Below the pieces are notes generated by a model. The model was given only the letters and a program-made list of their open reading frames with translations, was not told where the DNA came from and searched no databases. This document shows, piece by piece, positions 24,340 to 35,346 of a stretch of DNA of 64,000 nucleotides (within the stretch, counting starts at the first letter, position 1; each line of letters opens with the position of its first letter). The translations under genes and the position numbers were made by a program. Source of the DNA: Salvator merianae (taxonomy: Eukaryota > Chordata > Lepidosauria > Squamata > Teiidae); assembly GCA_003586115.2 (NCBI GenBank), contig QVOM02000034.1, positions 142,476,048-142,540,047 on the forward strand, given 5' to 3'.

Positions 24340-24620
24340 TGCCATGTTAGCTGCCTTCATGCAACATGGCATCCACTCATTCTGGCCCAGGGAATGTGCT
24401 GGCTGCATGACTGCAGCTGCTGGAGTGGTCTCAAGCATTCATGGGCTGTGGGCCACGCCAGCTATCTGCCACACAGGTGGCTGAAGTGGCCCATGCAGTG
24501 TTGGGAGCCCAGTGCCATTTTTCCAGACTCCAGAAATGCACCCAGAAGTGGGCTATTTTCAGCACACTTTCAAAGTCCCTCCAGCCTAAGCTTCAGAAGG
24601 TAGAGAAATTTCATTCTCCA
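24340..24620 (+). mobile_element. Family C-like MITE, copy at 24.4 kb
   Basis: Shares GGTCTCAAGCATTCATGGG, GGAGCCCAGTGCCATTTTTCC and AGAAGTGGGCTATTTTCAGC with the copies at 9.4 and 55.4 kb, in the same order. Open frames are incidental. Confidence 0.5.
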
Positions 24621-24944
24621 GTCTCTGAAAAAAGGCTGGGGATGGGGCCACAATAATATAGGTGGCTGCTGTCATATGCTGCCTCATCCTACTCCATTCA
24701 ATAGCCTCCCCATCACAGACCAATGAGTGCAGTGCGGAAACTACCCCAAGTTTTAGACTAGTGCTCTTAACACTGATAAAAAAAAAATATTTCAAAAAAC
24801 ATTACGGAAAATATTCTCTGATATTTTATACAATGACATAGGGTGCTTTTAGTTTTAATGTAATGACAAAGTCGTTCTACTGACAAGTTTTATAGTTTGC
24901 ACCTTGGAGATTTCAAAACTACTGTTTCCGTGGAGTTTGTTTGA

Positions 24945-25792
24945 CAAAATATTGGAGTGGGTTGCCATTTTCTTTTCCCACAGAGATCATATAATAGCCT
25001 ATGACAGTAAGAGCTAGACCTTCAGAAAGGCTGAGCTACCAAAAAAAAAAAAAAAAAAAAAAGAGGGGGGAACCTGATGAAGTGTGATGCTGGAGGAAGC
25101 TGTTGAGAATTCCACAGATTATAAAAACGATCAAACCAGTCAGTATTTAAGGAAATAAATCCAGACTGCTCACTGGGAGGGCAGATATTAAACTAACCCT
25201 GTTTCTACACTTATAACAAGTATGGGACAGGAAGGGCTCTGTGGCCCTCCCTTCGGCATGCTGTTACTGTTTAAGGGAGGCCACTCCCCCTCCTAATGCA
25301 CTCCATCCACACAGGCTAGGGTGCCCAAAATGGTGACTTGGTGAAAGTCTACCCGCATACGAGGCAGATGGCCTTTGGAGCAATTGGAGCCCCCCTGCAC
25401 AGACTCCAAAGCTGGTACAAATTTCAGAGCCAGCATGGGGGCTGGCAGGGAACAGGCTGTCCCAATGCGGATGGCCTTGTTCCATTGCCAGGAGCAATCC
25501 ATCCCAGCTTGGGATAGACTTCTTTTCCTAATACAGGATGGCCCCACTCTATATTGGAATAGCAATGGTAAATGTGGAAATGGCCGAAAGCTGATATACA
25601 TTGCCCAAATAATGTAAATGCAGGACTTGCTGGATACTGGGAAAGACTGAAGGCAAAAGGACAGAAGGAATTAAGAAAATAATGAATATTAGCTTGAGCT
25701 GGAAGAGTAACTGCCTATAGACTGGCATGGCATGCAAAATTCCATGGAGTTATGAAGAAGTGGAGTCAACTAAATGACTGTATAGCAACTTA
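24945..25792 (+). mobile_element. BovB (RTE) LINE 3' fragment, interrupted by a family A MITE
   Basis: 25078-25196 encodes, with frameshifts, the C-terminal BovB region (WRKLLRIP, then CSLEGQ-like). The LINE resumes at 25587 in register: GCAGATATTAAACT before the MITE continues as GAAGCTGATATACAT after it. It then runs to a GAGTCAACTAAATGACTG end near 25790, matching the BovB 3' end. A short BovB-like block, TTGGAGTGGGTTGCCATTTTC (24951 on), and a 20-odd base A run at 25040-25061 precede it. Fully pseudogenised. Confidence 0.65.
25197..25585 (+). mobile_element. Family A MITE inserted in BovB
   Basis: Left end CCCTGTTTCTACACTTA follows TAA; the right end, complemented, is GGCCATTTCCACATTTACC. 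The flanking BovB sequence is continuous across it, which defines both boundaries to within a few bases. Internal GCACTCCATCCACAC is shared with other copies. About 389 bp. Confidence 0.7.
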
Positions 25793-26189
25793 ATATTATA
25801 TATCTTCTACACAAAAATTCTGCATGCTTCCATGAACTAAATGTTTTATGCTAAATGTATAATATGTAACATCTTATTCCAGAAGGCAGGAAAAGACACT
25901 CACCCAACTTCAGCACATTTTACTGTTTAGGGTGGAAAATAGTCATGAGATTAATTTCAGATGAAAATGTGGAATTTAATAATTGTTAATATAAGTTAAA
26001 TTGTGAACCATTTCTGCCTTTTCCAGTTTTAAGAAATGGCAGGTTTTGTTAAACTCAGATGCAATGCACAGACATCCAATAGGAAAATCAATAAAAACTT
26101 ATAGCTGCATGTTTGCATCTGATTTAAGCACATTTAAGAGAATTAGAACATGGTTATGCAGTGTCTCAGCCAGTCAACTATACTGTATT

Positions 26190-26640
26190 CCAGGGAAGTT
26201 CCTGCAATATGGTGTGCAATATGGAGGGTGTGCTTGGCCTAGCTTGTTCAATCTGAACTAACAATGGAGCAGGGTGAGTAGTGCACACCAGGGGGCGCCT
26301 GCATTAACTGTGGTCCCATCCCAGCCTTCTTCCAAATCTGAGGAATGAATGATGCTGGACTCTGTGCAGCATGTGGCCCACTCCTACCATCCAGATAGCA
26401 GATGGCTGGAGTGCCCCATGGCCCAGGAACATTTAGGAGACTACTTTGTTCTCCCATTGAAGTGTCCTCCACAACAGTTTTTGCACTGGAGAACACTCCA
26501 GCTACTATGGTCATACAGCCAGTTCATTCCCCAGGAGGATATACCTCCCAGGGAGCACTCTGGTAAGCAAATGCCACACTCTGTGGAGGCACCTAACATG
26601 ATCCAAATGGACCATGCAAAAGCTGCCTAGGGATCTCTAT
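26190..26640 (+). mobile_element. Family C-like MITE, diverged copy
   Basis: Contains CTGTGCAGCATGTGGCCCAC, GGCTGGAGTGCCCCATGG and short hairpins such as CTGGAGAACACTCCAG (26486-26501), resembling family C in composition. The assignment is weaker than for the other copies. Confidence 0.35.
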
Positions 26641-27056
26641 TCCATTCTTTCTCCCTCCCCAGCCTGATAGAAAGAAAAAGAAGATGACTTTCTCATCCTC
26701 ATCCTTGCCCTCCATTTCTACAATTTCAAACAATGCTGCATTGCTCATGAATATGTTTGGAACTTTTTTGACTTCTTCTCTTTCTTTAAGACTTCTTCGT
26801 TTTGATGCTTCAGCAAATGCCAGGTTATTCCAAGCTTGCGGATAGTTTCTTCTTGTGCTATTTCAAGTACATAGGATTTACTCAAGTTGACTATCATACA
26901 GAAAGTTTACAAGGGTGCTTCCAAGTAGTGAAGGGAAAACTGACAAACAGGGAAAACCAACTTTTCCCCTTGCCAGACATGTTTACACCTTACTAGTAGT
27001 CTGGCAAAGTTTTTGGCATGGGGCACACAATGGTCTTCAAGGAGCTCGCCACCTGT

Positions 27057-27200
27057 CCCTTTTCCTTTCCTTTCCTTTCCTTTCCTTTCCTTTCCTTTCC
27101 TTTCCTTTCCTTTCCTTTCCTTTCCTTTCCTTTCCTTTCCTTTCCTCTCTTCTCCTTTCCTCTCTTTTCCTCTCCTCTCCTCTCCCCTCCCCTCCCTTTT
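27057..27200. repeat. (TTTCC)n microsatellite
   Basis: About 85 bases of nearly perfect TTTCC units, decaying into CTCTTT/CTCTCC and then a T run. Long frames on both strands here are artefacts of the repeat. Confidence 0.95.
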
Positions 27201-28793
27201 TTTAATGCAAGGGGGGAGCTACTGGAAGTCTCTTGTGACACTATACTGAAAGACTTCATCAGACAGCTAGTAAGTTACATACATGTTGGCTAAGTCAAAA
27301 TAGTTCTGGATATCCCAGCACTATTTTTAGTTGTCTTCATCTGATAGACCATGACATCCCTCAAATTGCATGTGAGCTGTCTGGTGGTCCAACACAAGGT
27401 GCTGGTATTATTGCCACATCTGGTAAGCCCCAAGTTTGCAAGTCAGTGCATGTTCATAATCTTATGAGCCCATTTTTCTATAGAAGAGATAGAAAACATT
27501 TCAGTTAAGATGACAGTCGTTGGGTGGAGTGCTTCCTCCAAGGCCACTAACATGAATAGGTTTATTTCAGTGGTGAGGAAATTTTACCCTTTGATTACAA
27601 GGACTAGATGGGCAAGGATCAGTTAACCCTTTACTCTAAGCTCAGTTGTACTCCTTCCTTCTGTAAATATGCAACAAATTTTACTGCTGTGTTTTCATCA
27701 TGTTTTTCATTGTTCATTATAAATATAATGAAATTGTTACACATTTTAAAGCTTCTTTACCAACTCATTTCATTACAGTCATACTTGAATCCTGGAACAC
27801 ATTTGGGTATGTTTTTTTCCACATCATAATTAGTAAAAGAAAATACAGAGGTTCATGAACCATCCTGCACCGTAGACCTTGATAACTTTGCAGAGAAAAG
27901 ACACAAAACAGTCTGCTAGTCACGTGGAGAGCACTAAGGCATTGGGGGGGGGGGGGTTATATTGCTTTATAATTAGGACCGGGGTTTTGAGGACACAAGT
28001 TCAGTTGTCGGTGAATAGAAATCTTATTTACCTAACCAAAACAAATGTCTCGGTTTATTTACCCTCCTTTGATATGCCCCATTCACCTTTGTTTCAGAAA
28101 AAGATTGTTTGCTGTTCCAGCTGGCTTCCAGGGAAATTATTGTTGTCATTGTCACTGATTTTGAGGGGCACATGGAAGTCAGTCAAAGGACCTTGAGCAC
28201 TATGAGGCATCTTTCCTTCCAAATATTACAGCTGTTAAAAGTTTGTTAATTGAAATAATGAAATAGATTAGTAGCAGATGCAAATAAGGTTGAAGTCAAT
28301 TGGATTTGGCATGGATCAGCTTCAAATGCAGCTTACATCCTGGATTTTATTTCCAAGACCACTTCGTAGCCTCACACGGTTATTTTAACATTCATGTATG
28401 ACACTCTGCAGCTATAATGCATTTAGCAAATTTTAAATGAGCCAAGCAATAGCCTAGGAAATGCCAGCAGTTTCCATTAAATGCAAACTGTGCATGAATC
28501 TTCATTGCATTATCAGCAGTTCACCTTTTGACCATATGAAGCTATCTTTATTCTGCCCCTTTTTGTGGGAGGGAAGACTTGACTTGAGTGTACGCAAAAG
28601 AGAAATAATGTGTCCATATACACCATTATGCCAATCATTACATACATATTGTATTAAGCATAAATGTGTTTGTTTAAATATCTTTCTCAGTTGTCTTTGA
28701 GTTTACAGCCCAATGATAGTTGTATTATCTAGAAAAAAAACATGGAGCTATGCCCTGAATGAGAATCTGAGATAGTAAGCTTCAGAAGCTTAA

Positions 28794-29122
28794 GGGCCTG
28801 TCTGTACATACCACTGAACTAGAAAGATGATCTGGAATAAAGTGGCTCATCCCAAGGCTGGGACAATGAGATCTGCCTGGGGATGGCTATTTCAGCCCAG
28901 CCCTTGAACTGTCCCCGGAGCTTGGATGTGCTCCAACAGCCAGAAACAAAAGTTCCAGTCCTCAGAACCCCTGGAAGACCCATTTCAGCAGCGCAATAAG
29001 ACACACCACCAAAATGGATCCCCCTAGAAACTGGAACACAGAGGTGTACACCTTCTGCATGCCTCTGTGATCTGGATTAAGTCCTGCTAGTATACTAGTT
29101 TGCTCAGTGGGTGCAGAGATGA
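28794..29122 (+). mobile_element. Family A MITE, copy at 28.8 kb
   Basis: Left end GGGCCTGTCTGTACATACC after TTAA; the right end reads GGGTGCAGAGATG. Internal GAAGACCCATTTCAGCAG and CTTCTGCATGCCTCTGTGA match family A. The middle is shortened compared with the 18.8-kb copy. Confidence 0.55.
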
Positions 29123-30924
29123 GTATTTCTGTGGTGCCATTTCTGGATGATACAGAACTGGTTTATACTGGAGAAATTAGCCTCCAGTTCGCAACCTTGA
29201 GATCTCGCAGTGATAGGGTCGATTTCATGAGCAATTAACATGGCATGGATTCCAAAAATGGAAGGAACAAAGGGAGAGCCCAAACTGTTTAGAATTTCAA
29301 AACTAAACAACCTTTATTGAAGGATAGGAAGAAAGAAAAAAAGATTGAATAGCAGAAAGGCAAAAGGCTTGGCAGTTTTTACAGACGAAGATAGGTAGCC
29401 TTTTTAAGCTGTCATTCAAACTAGATACTTCATAGCAAAGTGTGGAACACTCAGGCATTCCTTGGTAATTTAAAGTATAGGAAACCCTGTTTGACTAGGG
29501 TTGCTGAATCAGCCTGTCTCTTTAAGATGGTGCTTGTTGTTAAAGAGTGTGGGAGGTGATTTCAAAGCTTTTTTTTTTCCCCATTGAAGTCACCACCATT
29601 ACTGGAATAAAAATAAACTTTGTCCATATGCTCAGTTGATCTAAACTGTTGCCCAAATCAAAGGCCAAAGCAATCATCTTCCTCTTCCCCACCTGAACTT
29701 TCTGTCATCTAAAAGCACTAACTCAGCTAAAAACAAGCGGGATTGGTCAATATTTACCAGTCCTGGATCACAGAAGAAAAAAGAAAGAAAAAGAAAATGC
29801 AAGAAGAAGGGTGGAAGCAAACAACAGACAAAAGGGCAAGAGGGCAAGAGGGCATTTTTTTCAAAGGCAGGGGCAATTATAGTTTTTTTCTCTTCTGGGG
29901 CAGGACTAGGAGTGGCAAACATTAAGGGACAGTCACTTGGCTTATCCAAAATGGGAGAAACAAGAACAATAAGAGGTTTGGGTGCTGTGGTAGAGTAAGA
30001 AAGGAGAGACAAAAGTGTTCAGGCCAGGAAAACAAGAAACAATGGATGTCACATAGCCTTCAAAACGCCTTGATTGCTCTTTGGTTAAAGGTTACAGGTC
30101 TTTGGCAAGGTGGAAGAAATACAAAGAAAGGTGTCACATAGGTGTAAGACCTGTGGAATTAGCATAATCAAAAAGATCTTTTGGGTACACAATGGCAAGC
30201 TTCCATACCAAGCCTGATACTAGGCAAGACTATTTCAGCTCTCTTTTTAAATTAAAATGGTTTGGGGTTGAGGTAGGTCATTGCAGACACAGCAGGTGTT
30301 TCATTAAGCAATTAAGAATTGATACAGTGTAACAGGTCTGTGCTTCTCTTGTTGCAAACAGCCACAAATTCTTGTTAAAGCAGTCTCCGCTGCTCAAATG
30401 CAGTAACAGAAGGACAAATTGGGGGGGGGGGAACTCTGAGCTCAGAATTTTAAAAGCTTTTTTTAAAAAAATCTTCAGTTCAGCCTGTTAGAAGGCTGTA
30501 TTGCATCAAATTGTATACAGTATCATGTTTACCACATTTTCCCAGCCTTTCATCGTAGTGAGATGGCAATTCTATACACTGAAGAATATATGCATTTATT
30601 AATAGCTGGCTATTTTGTATCACTGTCACTGCTGCCTCTCTGGATAGTGGTGGCAGGAACAGGGTTTCAGCCTGACCTAGACTGCTCCTTGGTTCAGTTT
30701 CTTCCAGATATGAAGGCTATGTAGCCACTGCATACTATGCCAATGCATGTCCTCCCATGACATGTGTTGCTGCCTAGGCCTTGCAGTCGAGACACACATC
30801 TGGCATGGTTCTTATGTACTGTGCAGATGTTGTCAAAGAAACCTGGATGGTGGTAGAAATACCACTGAAAATACTTGCAGAAATGGCTTTACTGGAACCA
30901 GCCAGGGCTGAAAGAGATAAGGGA

Positions 30925-31085
30925 GGGGATACTTTAGGACATTTAGGAGGTAAATCTTCTCCATGAAAGTCTTCAAGTAGAGGCTGGATAGACATCTGTC
31001 CAGAAGGTCTAGTGAATCATGCATTCAGCTGGGGGTTGGACTGGAAGATCTTGGAGGTCCCTTCCAAGTCTATGATTCTATGATT
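30925..31085 (+). mobile_element. CR1 LINE 3' end
   Basis: Reads CTTCAAGTAGAGGCTGGATA, then GCTGGGGGTTGGACTGGAAG, CTTGGAGGTCCCTTCCAAG and the terminal short repeat ATTCTATGATTA. This is the canonical CR1 3' UTR and end signal. The upstream coding region is absent: 5'-truncated copy. Confidence 0.9.
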
Positions 31086-31745
31086 ACTGCTGAGATTGAA
31101 AACAAAAAAAATCATTAAAATTGGAGTTAGGTGAACTATTTCTATTTCCTGAAATATAACCGCATACTGTATTTCCATCACATTTGGGATCATTGCAGTA
31201 GTATAGACTGTTACCACAGCTGTGAAGATAGACCCAAGTTCTCAGATCGTGAGAGCTACAAGAACTCTGGCAAACCCTGAGTGCAAGATACCTTCAGAGC
31301 CAGAAGTAGTAATGGGACATGATTCTCAATTGGTATGAGCATTACACAGAGAGAAGCAGGTACTGTATGTACCAGTTTTGAGCAAACAGTGAACGGGAAG
31401 CATGGAGGCCACATACTGTTCACCTCTGTTGCCCTAGTGGCAACTTTGAAGGAACCCAAAGATACTTCACTGGCTTTTTTCCTTTCCCCATACATTCGCT
31501 CGTATATTCCTGTCCCACACTGTAAACATTCACCTATAGGCTCATCTTGGTTAGTAGGTCTACATCCTTGCCTTGTGTTTTTTGATGTTGTTTCATCATT
31601 GTTTCTAAATATACAAAGTAAAATCTGTTCTTTTCAATAGAAGCTTGCACTATTTTATCAGAATATCACTACGTCAAATTATTTGCTCTATTGGCAATGC
31701 AACGAATATGCCATCATTCCCCTGATCTCTGGCTGTAGTGAGTTA

Positions 31746-31862
31746 GGCTGCCTTCAGACGGTAAGAGAGGACATGTGGGATCGTGGTTGGATCCTGCCGC
31801 TGCCTCTCGCTGTGCTTATCAGGCGGCAGGGGGAAATTGCAGGGCAAGCCTCAGCAAAAAAG
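31746..31862 (+). mobile_element. Family E MITE, left-end fragment
   Basis: Starts GGCTGCCTTCAGACGGTAAG after TTA and continues GACATGTGGGATCGTGG, CTGCCTCTCGCTG, matching the first 110 bases of the copy at 32976. The rest is missing. Confidence 0.55.
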
Positions 31863-32975
31863 AAGCCTGCTTGTCAGTGCTATGTTTAAAATGGCTTTTG
31901 TAGCATACTGTGTTTAATTTTAGTGATCTACTTTAACAGTGCTCTTAATTTTATGTTGTGCTTTTTGCTTTCTTTCTGTAAGCTGGCCGGAGACCATTGT
32001 TCTTGAGTGGCTCTACAAATATAGTTAAAAATAAATTAATACATGACAATAAGTGGGTGTGAGGCCTGTGTTTGTCAAAAATTTACTGACAGTGTAAAAG
32101 AAGTGCTAATGAATAATGAAGAGCTGTGATAATTCCCAATTTGAATGAATTTAGAGCTGTTAAGTAGCCAAGATAAAGCATTTGTCTGCAAAGTAACAAC
32201 CCAAATTACTGTACTTCTTAAAATAAGACCATTATGCAGCTTGGGAGAAGAACTGCGATAAAGAGCTATTATGGAAAAATTGTTAAAGCTATCAGACTGT
32301 TGCCTGGCTAAGGGGCAAAAGGTTAACAAACTGCTGATATGCAGCAAAAAGGGAAAATAAACCGTACTACCAATCTTAGCATTTGTTGTTTTTATCTTTG
32401 TCTACACAATTAATTTTACTGCAACTGTACATACATTCCAGCACTGTGTACTGCCAACTGGTTTTATTCCTTCAGGCTCAACCTCAGATTCCAGTATTTG
32501 CTTAACACAGCAATATGAGCAATTTCACTTCTTGGGATTAATTCCAGTTTAGTTGGCCCTGGAAGTTTCTGTTTTTATAAAATAAGAAATGAGTACTAAG
32601 GGTATTCAGGGTCAAGACTGGTATATCAAAACTGAATTATTGCAGGATCAAGATCTGATGACAAAAGAAAAACATACATTAACCCTTTGCACCGGTGCTG
32701 ATGCAGTCCATCCAAAAACAAAACCAAATTCCTTCCCACTCCCCAAAATTTTACGGAATCCATTAACCAAAAGGAGAACAAGGTAAGATGAAGCAATGTG
32801 ATGTAGAGAATGATCCACCTTCTTGCTGGCAATGTGTAAAAGTAGTCCTTGGCCACTCCTGATTTAAGAGGTCCACAGCAGAAATAATGCCGTCAGCAAA
32901 TTTTAAGAGAGTAGTGTCTAGATTTCTTTCAAGTGCTTCTAGATATTCCAGTGAAATGATGACTAGTCAAAGCGA

Positions 32976-33448
32976 GGCTGCCTTCAGATGGAAAGAGGAA
33001 AATGTGGGATCTTGTTTAGATCTGCAGTTACCTCTCGCTGGCCCTGCCAGATGGCAGGGCAAGATCGCAAGGCAAGTGCAGGTCCTTACCTCATCTGGCA
33101 TTGCCCCTGCTCCCACAGTGATGCAGTGGGTATTTCAATGTGCAAAATACCCAGAGGTGTGCAAGCATTGCCCCCTGTGCTTTACACAGCATGCATTTTT
33201 GGTTCAGTTTCACCCCCGCACTTCCACAGACCCATTTTCTTCAAGTTGGGTCCCAGGAGTGAGTGTCCAGACAAGGTAAGCCATATCACTCTTTCAGGAA
33301 AACTTGGGTTGGATGTTGATTTTCTGGAATAGCAGTATGCTGGGGTTTCACCCCTATATCCCAGGACATATGTTTGCCACAGATATGTGTGGGAATTCCA
33401 ATAGAGTGCTGGGATGATCCCAGGTTTTAGGCCCTGTCTGAACACAGC
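32976..33448 (+). mobile_element. Family E MITE, complete copy
   Basis: Left end GGCTGCCTTCAGATGG; the right end, complemented, is GCTGTGTTCAGACAGGG, followed by TTAA. The first part aligns with 31746-31862. About 473 bp, no transposase. It lies 289 bp upstream of exon B. Confidence 0.6.
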
Positions 33449-33737
33449 TTAAGTGTTTGCAGCAAAAGGCAGTTTATGTGCTAAAATGACTGAAGGGCTC
33501 ACAGAAGCTTTGCAGACACCATGCGTGTCTTTCATTGTTCCCTCAGATATCCTAGTGTTGGTACTGGTATACTACTAACAAGTTGCCAGAAATGTAAGTT
33601 CTCCTAACTAATATTAGGTCATAAATATTGCACCCTCCTTAAATTTATGGAACGGTGCCCATGTAGCTTTTCAGAAACATACCTTAACTTGGTGAATTCA
33701 CCTGTTCTATCTTTCCCACTTTTTTTTTTTTTTTTAG

Positions 33738-33916
33738 GTTATGTTGAAGCACCTTGCGTGGTACCTTGCCCATTTGATTGCAAATTAAGTGACTGGTCCA
33801 ATTGGGGCCACTGCAGCTCATCTTGTGGAACAGGAGTAAAAATCAGATCCAGATGGCTCAAGGAGAAGCCTTACAATGGAGGACGTCCATGCCCAAAACT
33901 TGATCCCAAGAATCAG
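33738..33916 (+). CDS. THSD7B: THSD7B exon B, thrombospondin type-1 repeat with WxxWxxC and CSxxCG motifs (partial CDS)
   Basis: Internal coding exon of 179 bp. A run of 16 T leads into the AG acceptor at 33736-33737, and the donor GTGAGG follows at 33917. The first two bases complete a Gly codon begun in exon A, followed by YVEAPCVVPCPFDCKLSDW. A textbook thrombospondin type-1 start comes next: DWSNWGHC (the WxxWxxC site, C-mannosylated in this family), then CSSSCGTGVKIRSRW, then KPYNGGRPCPKLDPKNQ. The exon ends on a codon boundary after Gln. VVPCPFDCKLSDW and LKEKPYNGGRPCPKLD resemble THSD7B as I remember it more than THSD7A, which has IIPCPSDCKLSEW here. The repeat must be finished by the next exon, which I do not find. 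THSD7B versus THSD7A is inference from memory; membership of the THSD7 family is secure. Confidence 0.9.
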
Positions 33917-34054
33917 GTGAGGTTCCTCAAGAAACCCAAAGACATCAGTTACAAGACAACTTCTCTCTGGTCTATATGCTCCCTATTCCTTATGTTCTCT
34001 CTGTTTCCACAAAAATCCATTTTGACATGACTTGGCTTTCATGTTATTTCTTTA

Positions 34055-34150
34055 CACTATTATTTATTTATTTCTAACATCAGTATTCCACCCTTTGCCT
34101 GATGTTCCCAGGGCGAGTCACAGCATATTCCCATTCCTTAAAGCATATTA
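34055..34150 (-). mobile_element. LINE 3' tail (L2-like)
   Basis: Minus strand ends in an AAATAAATAAATAA tail (34060-34074); the adjoining TATTCCACCCTTTGCCTGA complement is the usual pre-tail block. Confidence 0.5.
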
Positions 34151-35346
34151 AATAAGCTTTTGTTTTTTCATGTTTTGGCTATAACCCACCAGTCACTAGA
34201 AATAGACACTGAAGTCAGGTGTCATTACTTAAAGCAGTATGCAAAGATGGACTCTTAAATTATTCTTTGCAATTTTTCTGCCTAATTCAATTTCACTCTG
34301 TTCTAATCAGTTTCTATCAGACAATTACAAGGTAATTTTAAAGTGTGTGTTCCAATATATATGGGAATCATCAGATGGAAAATTAGGAGTAAAATACTTC
34401 TCAATTAATGTAATTTGACACAATAAATGAACTGTGCAGTTAATACAGACAGACGAAAGCATGGGTCCATACAATTAAAAAGTTTAAGTGTTAAAACAAA
34501 ACTGGCAGTACTCACATTTTGGGGGTAGCAGCTTCCTTTTAAAATATATTCTTTGAAGCTTTATTTTAAAATCTGTTTCTGATGTGCTTTTACTGAAAAA
34601 ACAGTAACAGTAAAATCTGTTCCTGATGTGCTTTCATTTGGTAGCTTTCAACTTTAGTTTGTAGGCTATCCTAAGTTCGAAGGGTAAAGATTCTTGTACA
34701 TTTTCAAAAATAATCAGAAGTTTTTTTACTGCCTGTAGCCATGCTTTCAATCTGATCACTTTTATACTAAAATATGACTGACATTAAACACTTCTCTCCC
34801 TCCCTTATAATGTGCAGTTCTTAAATGCAAGCTGTATTTTTTAAAAAAGTTTAATTTCTTGAGCTTGGTTCGTGTTGTATCCTGACAAGCAGCTACTGAT
34901 GCAGTGCTGTTTAGGAGGAAATCTTTAACTTGATTGACCTCCTGTGCCTTATTTGTAACTGCTCATGGCCCTCTGCGTTATTTCTGAGCACACAATTTGT
35001 TCACTGTGTTCATTAGTGTATACATTAATGTAGATACCATCCAGATTGCTTGGTACACTCTGTGGAATGATCCGGGGCAGAGTGTACACATTCATATGCC
35101 CCAATTAACACCCCCCCACCAGCCCTTGATCAGTCATCACATTGACCCTAACAGTGGCATTGATTGTAGTAAATTACTTTCAGAATAGGTTGCAGAGCCT
35201 GAGTCACTCCCTTCCCTGGTGTGGATTCCAAGGAGGCATAAATAAAGGCTCATGGGGCATGATTTCCACCTGCAGCCTTCTCACAGGAGACTGAAAATAC
35301 CCAGTTTCTTCCTATACCTCTGGACCTCCAGGGTGGATCTGGAGTG

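Larger units (their letters stand above)
11535..33737 (+). other. THSD7B: THSD7B intron between exon A and exon B (22,203 bp, phase 1)
   Basis: GT at 11535-11536 and AG at 33736-33737 bound the intron, which splits a Gly codon after its first base. It is crowded with MITEs, one full L1-type insertion, BovB, L2 and CR1 pieces and a microsatellite. Stretches in which I see no assignable feature: 19320-20940, 21010-23400 apart from poly-T runs and short AT tracts, 27200-28790, 29290-30440 and 31870-32970. Very large introns are usual for THSD7 genes. Confidence 0.85.

Noticed and set aside
27013..27293. Four overlapping frames on both strands encoding LSFPF or KGKER repeats
   Set aside because: Translation of a TTTCC microsatellite.
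29280..30440. Possible LTR element or processed pseudogene with A/T runs and a 112-codon minus frame
   Set aside because: No LTR pair, primer site or recognisable protein found; left unassigned.
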